A stretch of 64,000 bases of DNA from Sulfurovum sp. (GTDB lineage Bacteria > Campylobacterota > Campylobacteria > Campylobacterales > Sulfurovaceae), in assembly GCA_002733215.1 (NCBI GenBank), contig NVUY01000014.1, positions 1,242 to 65,241 of the forward strand, read 5' to 3'. This document shows positions 1-9,478 of this stretch, piece after piece (within the stretch, counting starts at the first letter, position 1; each line of letters opens with the position of its first letter). The notes under the pieces were generated by a model. It was not told the DNA's origin, did no database searches, and worked only from the letters and a program-made list of their open reading frames with translations. Made by a program: the position numbers and the translations under genes.

Positions 1-806
1 TGGTCAACCACTTCATTTAGATAGATATTTGCCAGTATTGGACTCATCACTCCACCTTGTGGTGTACCACAACTGTTTTTATGAAGTGTTCCGTCACTCT
101 TGATAGTAGAAGATTTTAGAAATCTCCTAACAAGTCCGTTAAACCTATAATCAGCAATCTTCTTTTTAACCATACGCATAAGTTTATCATGCGGTATGGT
201 ATTAAAGAAGTTAGAAAAATCAACCTCTACTACAAAGGGTCGTTTGTTATCTTTGAGTGAATAATAACACGCTTCTATAGCTCCGTGAGCAGATTTGTGT
301 TGTCTAAATCCAAATGAGTTTCTTATAAACAAAGGTTCATATACCGCACTTAGTATTTTAGACACTACTGCATCTACTAACTTATCTTCAAAGCAAGCTA
401 TCTCAATAGGTCTTGTTCTTCCATTTGCTTTTGGTATCAACACCTCCTTTTTGGGGGAAGGCTTGTAGCTACCGTTTCTAATCCTTGTATAAAGATTTTC
501 AAGGTTGGCTTCAAGGTTTTTACCGTAAGCTTCTTTACTGACTTTATCTACTCCCAATGCTTTGTTTTTATCCATTGCATTGTATGCTTCTTCTAATGTT
601 TCCACATTGATATGATGCAGTAGATTATTAAACACGCAAGATGTGTCCTTGCGCGACCTTAAGCTAATTCTTAACCATCGACTCAGAAAAAGTGTACCTT
701 GTTGCTGTACCCCTTTAACTTTATTACCATTTCCAGTACTGTTGCAAGTACTGTGGTTGTCATAATCAAGATGAAAACTTTGTTGTTCCCTTCGCTCCTC
801 TCGCAT
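1..806 (-). CDS. ltrA: Group II intron reverse transcriptase/maturase, N-terminal 268 codons
   Basis: Open from ATG at 806 (an in-frame stop lies at 815-813) to the left edge without a break. It begins MREERREQQSFHLDYDN. Visible reverse-transcriptase motifs in order are a DKNKALGVDKVSKEAYGKN block, KEVLIPKANGRTRPIEIACF (RT2), FGFRQHKSAHGAIEA, VVEVDFSNFFNTIPHDKLM (RT3, with the first catalytic Asp) and GTPQGGVMSPILANIYLNEV (RT4). The YADD motif and the maturase and endonuclease domains would lie beyond the window. Proteins of this family splice their host intron and reverse-transcribe it during retrohoming. Nothing in the visible part suggests inactivation. The gene is incomplete only because the window ends. 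Confidence 0.93.
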   Translation of the reverse strand, partial: MREERREQQSFHLDYDNHSTCNSTGNGNKVKGVQQQGTLFLSRWLRISLRSRKDTSCVFNNLLHHINVETLEEAYNAMDKNKALGVDKVSKEAYGKNLEANLENLYTRIRNGSYKPSPKKEVLIPKANGRTRPIEIACFEDKLVDAVVSKILSAVYEPLFIRNSFGFRQHKSAHGAIEACYYSLKDNKRPFVVEVDFSNFFNTIPHDKLMRMVKKKIADYRFNGLVRRFLKSSTIKSDGTLHKNSCGTPQGGVMSPILANIYLNEVVD

Positions 807-1267
807 TACCGATTATCCTCACTACTATGAAACAATCTGACTACCTTAGGGAAAATAATATCACTCTTGAATGTATTGTTCTTGAGATGATAATCTGATA
901 TATACATATCGCACTCCTTAAGGTTCTCCCAAGTTCCGCTCACTTACTGTATTGACATACTATGCTCTTGGACTCCGGTGGGCTGAAGTGATTTTCAAGT
1001 TAAAGAAAAACTAAAATCTTTTCAGTGTTGTCTTCGCCTTAATCATACAAGCTCAACCCCACAATCTCAAATATTTATCGAAGCTCTATCGCTTAAGGGA
1101 ATTATCTCTCCCAACGGTCTATCAACTCTCTGCCTACGCTTTACATATTTCGTTACCTAATATGCACAAGGCTCGATACTAAGCTCTTATCTGTAAGACT
1201 ACTTAGGCAGGACTAAACACTTTGAAGTATCGCACCTGCTAGTAAGTGCCGATTTGTCTTGGCACAC
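1..1267 (-). mobile_element. Group II intron, 5' part (runs off the left edge)
   Basis: A retroelement on the minus strand: about 460 nt of structured non-coding sequence (1267 down to 807) followed by a maturase/reverse transcriptase gene that continues past position 1. The probable 5' end is the GTGTGCC at 1267-1261, which matches the GUGYG start of group II introns and pairs locally with a GGCAC about 10 nt downstream. A second GTGCG at 1235-1231 is a less likely boundary. The 3' end (domains V and VI) lies outside the window. The insertion is in the intergenic region upstream of ileS, in the opposite direction, so it probably leaves ileS intact. The assignment is firm because of the encoded protein; the exact boundary is inference. 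Confidence 0.85.
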
Positions 1268-1290
1268 ATAATGATATTATAGCAAAAAAC

Positions 1291-1379
1291 CTTGGAAGCG
1301 GGGGACTTTGGTCCCACTAAAGGCTCAAGTATTATCAAGTTATGCAAAACTTCCAAGAAGTTCTAGTTGTGAGTGGGAC
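1291..1379 (+). other. Interleaved inverted repeats between the intron and ileS
   Basis: The 215-base gap before ileS contains two inverted repeats in a-b-a'-b' order: CTTGGAAG at 1291-1298 with CTTCCAAG at 1350-1357, and GTCCCACT at 1311-1318 with AGTGGGAC at 1372-1379. A local GGGAC-TTTG-GTCCC hairpin (1302-1315) competes for the same bases. The order allows a pseudoknot or mutually exclusive folds. No tRNA or known leader RNA was recognised, and a 27-codon minus-strand stretch across it has no start codon. Function unknown. Confidence 0.5.
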
Positions 1380-1482
1380 TGCAGCAAGGCATACACTTCG
1401 ATAAAGTCTCCACCTCCAAGAGCATTTTAATGATTTTTTGGATAAAATCACACGATAATATAAGACTAAGGTATTATCAACA

Positions 1483-4236
1483 ATGGATTATAAAGACACA
1501 CTCCTCCTTCCAAAAACTGACTTCCCAATGCGTGGAAATCTTCCAACTAATGAACCTAAAAAATATAATGCCTGGTATGATGCCGACATTTATGAGCAAA
1601 TGAAAGCAAAACGTGCAGGTGCTGAAATGTTCACACTGCATGATGGACCTCCTTATGCCAATGGTGACATTCATATTGGTCATGCACTGAATAAAACACT
1701 CAAAGATATTATTTTAAAATATAACTATTTTCAGGGTAAAGCCGTTCGTATGACACCAGGCTGGGACTGTCATGGTTTGCCTATTGAGCAAAAAGTGGAA
1801 GAGAAGCTGGGCAAAAGTAAAAAAGAAGCGATGCCCACTGAAAAATTTAGAGAACTTTGTCGTGCACACGCTGCGAAGTTTGTAGACATCCAAAGAGATG
1901 GCTTTAAACAGTTAGGTATCATCGCTGACTGGGAAAACCCGTATGTGACGATGGACTTTAAATTTGAAGCGAACATTTACAGAACACTATGCGAAGTAGC
2001 AAAAAAAGGTCTTTTAGTTGAACGTCATAAGCCTATATTTTGGTCATGGGCAGCTAGGACTGCACTGGCTGATGCAGAGGTGGAGTATCAAGATAAAGAA
2101 GATTATTCACTCTATGTACATTTTGAACTTTCTGATGCAGCAAAAGAGAAGCTGGGGCTAGAAGGTAAAGCCGGGCTTGTGATCTGGACAACCACACCTT
2201 GGACCCTTCCTTCAAATACAGGAATCTCCCTTAATCCTGAAGAGATGTATGTATTGACCAATGATGGTCATATAGTGGCAGATACGCGCTATGATGCGAT
2301 GATAGAAGAGGGTGTAGTATCTGGACATGCCTCAAGAAAGATCGCCGCTACTGAAATGGAAAACCTACTTGCAATCAACCCTGTAAACGGTCGTCCTTCT
2401 AAAGTAGTACTTGGTGATCACGTACTGATGGATGGCGGTACAGGGTGTGTACACACTGCACCAGGACACGGAGAGGATGATTACAAAGTAGGACTTAAGT
2501 ATGGTTTGGAAGTAGTGATGCCTGTAGATGAACGTGGATGTTTTGATGAGTCTGTAGTGGGACTGAATCTTTTACCCAACCCTGAAGAATTTGTAGGGAT
2601 GCACATCTTTAAAGCCAATGAGCCAATATTGGAGATACTTGGAGACAACCTACTGAAACAAAGTAAGTTTTGGCACTCATACCCGCACTGTTGGAGAACA
2701 AAGAAACCGCTTATCTACAGAGCAACGAACCAATGGTTCATCTCTATTGATGATAAGGCAGAAGGTGCGAAAGAAACACTTCGTGATACAGCACTTAATG
2801 CTATTGAGGGTGTTGACTTTTATCCTAAAACTTCTAAGAATCGTTTGAAACCGATGATAGAAGGCCGTCCTGACTGGTGTATCTCTCGTCAGCGTTCGTG
2901 GGGTGTGCCTATAGCGTTCTTTAGAATTAAGAGTACCAAAGCAGTCATTTTTGATGCAGATGTATTGGAACATGTAGCAAACTTGTTTGATGTACATGGT
3001 GCAGATGCCTGGTACTCTATGTCTAATGCTGAACTATTGCCGGAAGGGTCTAAATATAACCCTGATGATCTGGAGAAAATCTCTGATATCTTGGATGTAT
3101 GGTTTGATTCCGGATCTACTTGGAACTCTGTATTAAGCAGCGGGAATTATGATGCAGGTCAATACCCTGCATCACTTTACATAGAAGGTTCTGACCAGCA
3201 TAGAGGTTGGTTCCAGTCTTCACTGTTACTTTCAGCAGCAGTCAATGGAATCTCTCCATACAAAACACTCATTACTCACGGATTTACTGTAGATAACAAG
3301 GGTGAGAAGATGTCTAAGTCTAAGGGTAACGTGGTTGCTCCGGATAAAGTCATTAAGCAGTATGGTTCAGAGATACTCAGATTATGGGTTGCCCTTTCTG
3401 ACTATCAGTCTGACTTGAAGATCTCAGATGGTATCTTGAAGCAAACAGCAGAGCAGTATAGAAAGATACGTAATACTTTTAGATTTTTACTGGCAAATGT
3501 TGGTGATCTTGAAACTTACGTAGCAAATGATGCGTATGGTGAGTTAGACAGATGGATACTGGCTAAATCAGCTGAGGTTTTTGCTTCAGTAAAAGCCAGC
3601 TTTGATGAGTATGATTTCCTTAGAGGATTTGCGACACTTAACCACTTCATAACCAATGAGCTTTCAGGTATCTACATGGATATCACAAAAGACAGACTTT
3701 ACTGTGAAGATAAAAATGACCCGGTAAGACGTGCAACGCAGTCAGCAATGGCACACATCTCCAAAGCGATGTTAGGACTGGTCGCTCCAGTACTTACGTA
3801 CACGGCAGATGAGATACTTGAATATGCACCAGCACTCTTCAAAGATGGCATGGAAAATGTATTTGATCTTCTTTATGTGCCTGTACCGGAAGTAGAAGCA
3901 TCATTTGATGATACAGTACTTTTAGAAGCAAGAGAGAAGTTCTCAGAAGCAGTAGATAAACTTAAAAAAGAAAAGCTCATGAAGTCTACACTTGAAGTAG
4001 AAATAGCTGGAGATATGCGTATCTTTGCTATCAATGACAGTAAAGACTTAGAAGACTGGTTTGTCGTATCTGCTATGAAAGCAAGTTCTGAAAGTGAGCA
4101 AGTTGCTTCGTTTGAAGTAGAAGGGAAAACATATACAGTACACAAAGCAACAGCAGCAAAATGTCCAAGATGCTGGAGATTTACAAGTACTTCTGAAGAG
4201 TGTGCTTGTGACAGATGTGTCAAGGTCGTGGCTTAA
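1483..4236 (+). CDS. ileS: Isoleucyl-tRNA synthetase
   Basis: Class I aminoacyl-tRNA synthetase that charges tRNA-Ile with isoleucine and edits misactivated valine in the cytoplasm. The 917 residues are normal for bacterial IleS. The ATP-binding HIGH motif is at residues 64-67 (GDIHIGHALNK) and KMSKS is at 609-613 (GEKMSKSKGN). The CP1 editing region includes WTTTPWTLPSNTG. The C-terminus carries a zinc-binding CPRCWR...CACDRC cluster. ATG at 1483 follows an AAGG about 10 bases upstream and gives the standard N-terminus. It heads a same-strand run with a small membrane protein, gatA and guaB; its stop overlaps the next start (TAATG). Family assignment is secure. Confidence 0.98.
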   Translation: MDYKDTLLLPKTDFPMRGNLPTNEPKKYNAWYDADIYEQMKAKRAGAEMFTLHDGPPYANGDIHIGHALNKTLKDIILKYNYFQGKAVRMTPGWDCHGLPIEQKVEEKLGKSKKEAMPTEKFRELCRAHAAKFVDIQRDGFKQLGIIADWENPYVTMDFKFEANIYRTLCEVAKKGLLVERHKPIFWSWAARTALADAEVEYQDKEDYSLYVHFELSDAAKEKLGLEGKAGLVIWTTTPWTLPSNTGISLNPEEMYVLTNDGHIVADTRYDAMIEEGVVSGHASRKIAATEMENLLAINPVNGRPSKVVLGDHVLMDGGTGCVHTAPGHGEDDYKVGLKYGLEVVMPVDERGCFDESVVGLNLLPNPEEFVGMHIFKANEPILEILGDNLLKQSKFWHSYPHCWRTKKPLIYRATNQWFISIDDKAEGAKETLRDTALNAIEGVDFYPKTSKNRLKPMIEGRPDWCISRQRSWGVPIAFFRIKSTKAVIFDADVLEHVANLFDVHGADAWYSMSNAELLPEGSKYNPDDLEKISDILDVWFDSGSTWNSVLSSGNYDAGQYPASLYIEGSDQHRGWFQSSLLLSAAVNGISPYKTLITHGFTVDNKGEKMSKSKGNVVAPDKVIKQYGSEILRLWVALSDYQSDLKISDGILKQTAEQYRKIRNTFRFLLANVGDLETYVANDAYGELDRWILAKSAEVFASVKASFDEYDFLRGFATLNHFITNELSGIYMDITKDRLYCEDKNDPVRRATQSAMAHISKAMLGLVAPVLTYTADEILEYAPALFKDGMENVFDLLYVPVPEVEASFDDTVLLEAREKFSEAVDKLKKEKLMKSTLEVEIAGDMRIFAINDSKDLEDWFVVSAMKASSESEQVASFEVEGKTYTVHKATAAKCPRCWRFTSTSEECACDRCVKVVA

Positions 4237-4364
4237 TGTTTGACATGAGCCAGCTTATTCAAATGGAAGTGATCATTGGCTCGATTATTTTTATATTTGG
4301 ATTGGTTGGTGTTGGTTTGGCAGTAGTAGCGTATTATAAAAAGAAACAAGATAGACAAGGATAA
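4236..4364 (+). CDS. Single-pass membrane miniprotein (42 aa)
   Basis: A 42-codon gene too short for most gene callers. Its ATG overlaps the ileS stop codon (TAATG) and it ends 3 bases before gatA. The peptide starts MFDMSQLIQMEVIIGSII, continues as an uninterrupted hydrophobic stretch of about 25 residues (roughly 11-36), and ends with the basic tail YYKKKQDRQG. The tight coupling and the classic one-helix, positive-inside layout argue that it is translated. No family was recognised. It may be a small membrane factor co-translated with the translation genes, but the function is unknown. Confidence 0.7.
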   Translation: MFDMSQLIQMEVIIGSIIFIFGLVGVGLAVVAYYKKKQDRQG

Positions 4365-4367
4365 TAG

Positions 4368-5711
4368 TTGATTACATTAAAAGAAGCATTAACAAAATCT
4401 AATGATGAAATGGCAACATTAAGAGCAGAACTTGAAGCTAAAGCAAAAGAGTCCGGACTTAATGCTTATGTAGGGTTTGAATCTTCGGGTGAGGGTGTAC
4501 CTATCTTGATCAAAGACAACATTCAGGTTAAAGACTGGTCTGTGACATCTGGTTCTAAAATCCTTCAAGGGTACATAGCTCCTTATGAAGCAACAGCGAT
4601 CAAAAACCTTAAGTCTAAAGGTATGATGGCTTTTGGCAGAGCGAATATGGATGAGTTTGCTATGGGTTCTACGACAGAGAGTTCTTTTTACGGTCCGACT
4701 AAAAACCCACATGGCACAGACAGAGTACCTGGTGGGTCTTCGGGTGGTTCTGCTGCAGCTGTTGCTGCAGGCATCGCTATTGCTGCACTTGGTTCTGACA
4801 CGGGTGGTTCTATCAGGCAACCTGCAGCCTACTGTGGTGTCGTTGGTATGAAACCAACGTATGGAAGAGTGAGTCGTTTTGGTTTGGCTTCCTATGCTTC
4901 AAGTCTTGACCAAATAGGGCCTATCGCTCAAAACGTAGAAGATGCAGCTATCTTGTATGATGCGATCAAAGGGCATGATGATAAAGACTCAACCTCTGCA
5001 GACTTTGAGATAGAAGATATTGCCAACAACATCAATAGTGATCTAAAATTGACTATAGCAGTCATTGACAACTATATCTCTGAAGCAGATGCTGATACGC
5101 AAAAAGCGTATGCGGATACGGTGAAAGCATTAGAAGAGGCCGGACATACTATCGTGCATAAAAATATGCAGAACACAAAGTATGATATAGCGACGTACTA
5201 CATCCTGGCTACAGCAGAAGCAGCTACGAATTTGGCACGTTTTGATGGTGTGCGTTATGGTACAAGAGCAGAGTCTAAGAATACTGAAGAGCTCTTCTAC
5301 AACACTAGATCTGAAGGTTTTGGTGAAGAGGTAAAAAGACGTATCTTGCTTGGTAACTTTGTACTCTCATCAGGATATTATGATGCGTATTATGTCAAAG
5401 CTCAGAAAGTAAGACATCTGATCAGAGATGAATTTGATGCTATTTTTGAAAAGGCTGATCTTATCTTATCTCCTGTCGCACCAACAGTGGCACCAAAGAT
5501 AGGCGCTTCAGAAGATCCACTTGAAATGTATAAGAGTGATATGTATACGATCGCTATCAACCTTGCGGGACTCCCCGCGATCTCACTGCCGGTTGCGAAA
5601 GATGATGAGGGGTTGCCTATAGGGTTACAACTCATCGCTAAAGCATTTAATGAAAAAACACTTTTTGACGGTGCTGCAAGCATGGAAAAAGCTGTAAATT
5701 ATAGAAAATAA
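4368..5711 (+). CDS. gatA: Aspartyl/glutamyl-tRNA amidotransferase subunit A
   Basis: Amidase-signature subunit of GatCAB, which converts misacylated Glu-tRNA-Gln (and often Asp-tRNA-Asn) to the correct Gln/Asn species with ammonia released from glutamine. The 447 residues contain the amidase Ser-cisSer-Lys core: a Lys in [12 protein letters not shown] (near residue 49), [16 protein letters not shown], and [18 protein letters not shown] with the nucleophilic Ser. Translation starts at TTG 4368, preceded by AAGGATAA and following the miniprotein stop. GatB and GatC are not in the window, as is common where gat genes are dispersed. guaB follows after 15 bases, suggesting co-transcription. Confidence 0.96.
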   Translation: MITLKEALTKSNDEMATLRAELEAKAKESGLNAYVGFESSGEGVPILIKDNIQVKDWSVTSGSKILQGYIAPYEATAIKNLKSKGMMAFGRANMDEFAMGSTTESSFYGPTKNPHGTDRVPGGSSGGSAAAVAAGIAIAALGSDTGGSIRQPAAYCGVVGMKPTYGRVSRFGLASYASSLDQIGPIAQNVEDAAILYDAIKGHDDKDSTSADFEIEDIANNINSDLKLTIAVIDNYISEADADTQKAYADTVKALEEAGHTIVHKNMQNTKYDIATYYILATAEAATNLARFDGVRYGTRAESKNTEELFYNTRSEGFGEEVKRRILLGNFVLSSGYYDAYYVKAQKVRHLIRDEFDAIFEKADLILSPVAPTVAPKIGASEDPLEMYKSDMYTIAINLAGLPAISLPVAKDDEGLPIGLQLIAKAFNEKTLFDGAASMEKAVNYRK

Positions 5712-7172
<1,461 letters not shown>

Positions 7173-7201
7173 GTACTGCGTTTCTTTAATTAGTTAACTC
7201 G

Positions 7202-7222
7202 TTACACCTTTCCAAGGTGTAA
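7202..7222 (+). terminator. Perfect 9-bp hairpin downstream of guaB
   Basis: TTACACCTT (7202-7210), loop TCC, AAGGTGTAA (7214-7222). It lies 30 bases after the guaB stop. There is no T-run after it, so it may be a weak terminator or a 3'-end stabiliser. The rest of the 250-base gap up to higB is AT-rich with no gene seen; the higBA promoter lies at its end. Confidence 0.5.
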
Positions 7223-7388
7223 TGCCCACTTCAATTCAAACTCAAAGTTAAACTCAAATTCACCGTTAGGTAGTATTGACAATTGCCCTTAGTCCAGAAT
7301 TTTGTGGGGATGGGAAAATGCAAAAAAAGTTTGTGATATTGCTACTTCAGGGATTAATTTTACTATAGAATGATAAAAGAAAATATTC

Positions 7389-7417
7389 TTTACATATAAC
7401 GACATATGTGCTATAGT
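7389..7417 (+). promoter_or_regulatory. higBA promoter with palindromic operator
   Basis: TTTACA (7389-7394), 17-base spacer, TATAGT (7412-7417), a near-consensus sigma70 promoter just before the toxin gene. The spacer carries a perfect inverted repeat, ACATAT-AACGAC-ATATGT (7392-7409), between the -35 and -10 boxes. This is where a HigA dimer would be expected to bind and autorepress. The expected transcription start falls at about the higB ATG (7423), implying a leaderless or near-leaderless message. Confidence 0.6.
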
Positions 7418-7422
7418 GTTTT

Positions 7423-7704
7423 ATGATAAAGACATTCAAGTGTAAAGAGACTCAGAATATATATAAAAGAGAGTTCTCTAAAAAACTGCCACATGATATA
7501 CAGAGAACAGCATATAAAAAACTTCTGATGATAGATGCTTCTATAGATGTTAATGACCTTAAAATTCCACCTTCGAATAGGTTGGAGAAACTTTCTGGAA
7601 ACAGAGAAGGTCAGTATAGTATACGGATCAATAAACAGTATCGTATCTGTTTCGTATGGGAAAATGGTTTTGCATTTGATGTTGAGATAGTAGATTATCA
7701 TTAA
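7423..7704 (+). CDS. higB: HigB-family mRNA interferase toxin
   Basis: A 93-residue RelE/HigB-type toxin (plasmid maintenance system killer family), which cleaves mRNA on translating ribosomes. Typical features are the N-terminal MIKTFKCKETQNIYKREFSK, a LKIPPSNRLEKLSGNREGQY segment and the C-terminal strand motif SIRINKQYRICFVW, followed by EIVDYH. Its partner antitoxin starts 9 bases downstream, and toxin-first order is characteristic of higBA. The -10 box lies only 5 bases before the ATG, so no Shine-Dalgarno leader is expected. The product is full length for the family and the pair looks intact. Confidence 0.93.
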   Translation: MIKTFKCKETQNIYKREFSKKLPHDIQRTAYKKLLMIDASIDVNDLKIPPSNRLEKLSGNREGQYSIRINKQYRICFVWENGFAFDVEIVDYH

Positions 7705-7713
7705 GGAGCGAAT

Positions 7714-8010
7714 ATGAATAAAATAATACCTATACATGCAGGAGAGATACTCCTCGAAGAGTTTATGCAACCTTTTGAACTTAGCCAAAATGCATTGGCT
7801 AAAGCTTTACATGTGACACCAAGACGCATTAATGAAATAGTGAATAAAAAAAGAGCCATCACTGCTGATACCGCACTAAGACTTGCGAAGTTTTTTGGTA
7901 ACTCTGCGGAGTTTTGGATGAATTTACAAAATAGGTTTGACTTGGAGACTGCAAGAGATACCTTGGCAAAGAAGATAGATGATGAAGTGGAACTTTATCA
8001 TGCATCATAA
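7714..8010 (+). CDS. higA: HigA-family antitoxin (XRE helix-turn-helix)
   Basis: A 98-residue antitoxin that neutralises HigB and represses its own operon. The N-terminus IPIHAGEILLEEFMQPFELS is the conserved HigA start (HPGEILxEEFL). The helix-turn-helix covers roughly residues 25-60 (SQNALAKALHVTPRRINEIV then KKRAITADTALRLAKFFG). The C-terminal helical part WMNLQNRFDLETARDTLAKK mediates contacts in the family. A strong AAGGAG ribosome site precedes the ATG, so the antitoxin should be well translated relative to the toxin. The palindrome in the promoter is its likely operator. Confidence 0.94.
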   Translation: MNKIIPIHAGEILLEEFMQPFELSQNALAKALHVTPRRINEIVNKKRAITADTALRLAKFFGNSAEFWMNLQNRFDLETARDTLAKKIDDEVELYHAS

Positions 8011-8033
8011 TAGACTATAAAGTAGCTTCAAGC

Positions 8034-8039
8034 TATAAT
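8034..8039 (+). promoter_or_regulatory. Putative -10 box of metY
   Basis: TATAAT 30 bases upstream of the metY ATG. No clear -35 is seen, which is usual for sigma70 promoters of Campylobacterota. It would separate metY expression from higBA. Confidence 0.5.
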
Positions 8040-8068
8040 TTACCTATACAACTAAATAAGGAAGAATA

Positions 8069-9334
8069 ATGCACGAACAAACACTAGCCGTCCATGCCGG
8101 ATATGAAAAAGATGCTATGGGGACTATGGCTGTACCTATCTATATGACTACAGCCTATGAGTTTAGAGACACAGAACATGCTGCAAATCTCTTTGCACTT
8201 AAAGAGCTTGGAAATATTTACACGAGATTGATGAACCCTACGACGGATGTGTTCGAAAAACGTTTTGCTGCACTTGAAGGCGGTTTGGCTGCCATAGGGA
8301 CTGCTTCCGGGATGGCGGCTACTTTTTATGCCATAGCCAATGTGGCAGAAGCCGGTGATAATATCATCGTGGCAAAACAAGTCTATGGTGGAACAACGAC
8401 ACTGACGGGGCATACGATCAAACGTTTTGGGATTGAGACACGTTATTTTGATGTAAGAAACCCTTCTGAAATAGAAGCACTGGTAGATGACAAAACAAAG
8501 ATCATTCTTTTTGAGAGTATCACCAATCCAAGTATCGATGTGGCTGATTTCGATGCCATTGTTGCTATTGCAAATAAGCATAACATCTTAACTTGTGTAG
8601 ATAATACAGTGGGGACACCTATCCTTTGTAAACCTTTTGAATATGGTATAGACCTTACTGTACACTCTGCGAGTAAATATACAACAGGACAGGGACTTGC
8701 CATAGGTGGTGTGATAGTCGAGCGACATAATTTGGTAGAAAAGATCAAAGGTAATGCACGTTACGCACACTTTAATGAGCCGGATGAGAGTTATCATGGA
8801 CTTGTGTATTCTGATGTTCCACTGCCTCTTTTTACACTGAGAGTAAGACTTTCATTACTGCGTGACCTGGGGGCAGCACCATCTCCGTTCAACTCATGGT
8901 TATACATCCAGGGACTTGAAACACTGCCACTTCGTATGAAACAGCATTCTTCTTCTGCTTTGGCTATAGCAGAGTTTTTGGAAGCGCATCCAAAAGTAGG
9001 GAAGGTCAATTACCCTGGACTGAAATCAGATGCAAACTATGCACTGGGACAAAAATATTTTAAGGGCGGACACTCCGGGCTGCTCTCTTTTGAAGTTTCT
9101 GATAAAGAGACAGCACAGAAGATAGCAGACTCTACAGAGATCTTTTCACTGGTTGTAAACATTGGTGATTCTAAGTCCATCATCACACATCCTGCAAGTA
9201 CGACGCATCAGCAACTTTCAGATAAAGAGTTGATAGAAGCAGGTGTTCCTGGAGAGCTTGTGAGACTGAGTGTCGGGATAGAAGATACACAAGACCTTAT
9301 AGATGATTTAGCAAAGGCACTTGATAACGCATAA
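8069..9334 (+). CDS. metY: O-acetylhomoserine sulfhydrylase (PLP enzyme)
   Basis: Pyridoxal-phosphate enzyme of the Cys/Met metabolism family that makes homocysteine (or methionine) from O-acetylhomoserine and sulfide (or a thiol). The 421 residues fit MetY. The N-terminus has TLAVHAGYEKDAMG and TAYEFRDTEHAANLFALKE; the PLP-binding lysine is in TVHSASKYTTGQGLAIGG (near residue 205). The C-terminal THPASTTHQQLSDKELIEAG and RLSVGIEDTQDLIDDL are diagnostic. The substrate-forming enzyme MetX is encoded just downstream, so the two form a direct sulfhydrylation route suited to a sulfide-using organism. ATG is preceded by AAGGAAG. Confidence 0.95.
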   Translation: MHEQTLAVHAGYEKDAMGTMAVPIYMTTAYEFRDTEHAANLFALKELGNIYTRLMNPTTDVFEKRFAALEGGLAAIGTASGMAATFYAIANVAEAGDNIIVAKQVYGGTTTLTGHTIKRFGIETRYFDVRNPSEIEALVDDKTKIILFESITNPSIDVADFDAIVAIANKHNILTCVDNTVGTPILCKPFEYGIDLTVHSASKYTTGQGLAIGGVIVERHNLVEKIKGNARYAHFNEPDESYHGLVYSDVPLPLFTLRVRLSLLRDLGAAPSPFNSWLYIQGLETLPLRMKQHSSSALAIAEFLEAHPKVGKVNYPGLKSDANYALGQKYFKGGHSGLLSFEVSDKETAQKIADSTEIFSLVVNIGDSKSIITHPASTTHQQLSDKELIEAGVPGELVRLSVGIEDTQDLIDDLAKALDNA

Positions 9335-9341
9335 TAACGCA

Positions 9342-9415
9342 GGGTTGGTTTACCGACCAGCTTTCTAAACTGCTTTCATCTTTTGGTTAGCGCAATACGG
9401 TCGGTAAACCGACCC
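9342..9415. repeat. Palindromic repeat element between metY and metX
   Basis: A 17-base arm (9342-9358) and its near-perfect inverse (9399-9415, one G-T position) enclose 40 bases. The core of the right arm is itself a palindrome, GGTCGGTAAACCGACC (9399-9414), and the left arm is its near copy. The element can therefore form one long stem or two small hairpins. It may act as a terminator for metY, but the double palindrome looks more like a dispersed intergenic repeat. Confidence 0.6.
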
Positions 9416-9478
9416 TACGAAATAAAAGCCCAAATTAGATAAAATACTACAAAATTATATTAACTAAAAAAGCAGTCT

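Noticed and set aside
1340-1410. Minus-strand stretch reading LGGGDFIEVYALLQSHSQLE before a stop
   Set aside because: There is a stop just before it and no start codon; too short to call a gene fragment, and it coincides with inverted repeats that explain the sequence structure.
9347-9410. CRISPR-like repeat pair near metX
   Set aside because: Only two arms in inverted orientation and no regular spacing; an inverted repeat, not an array.
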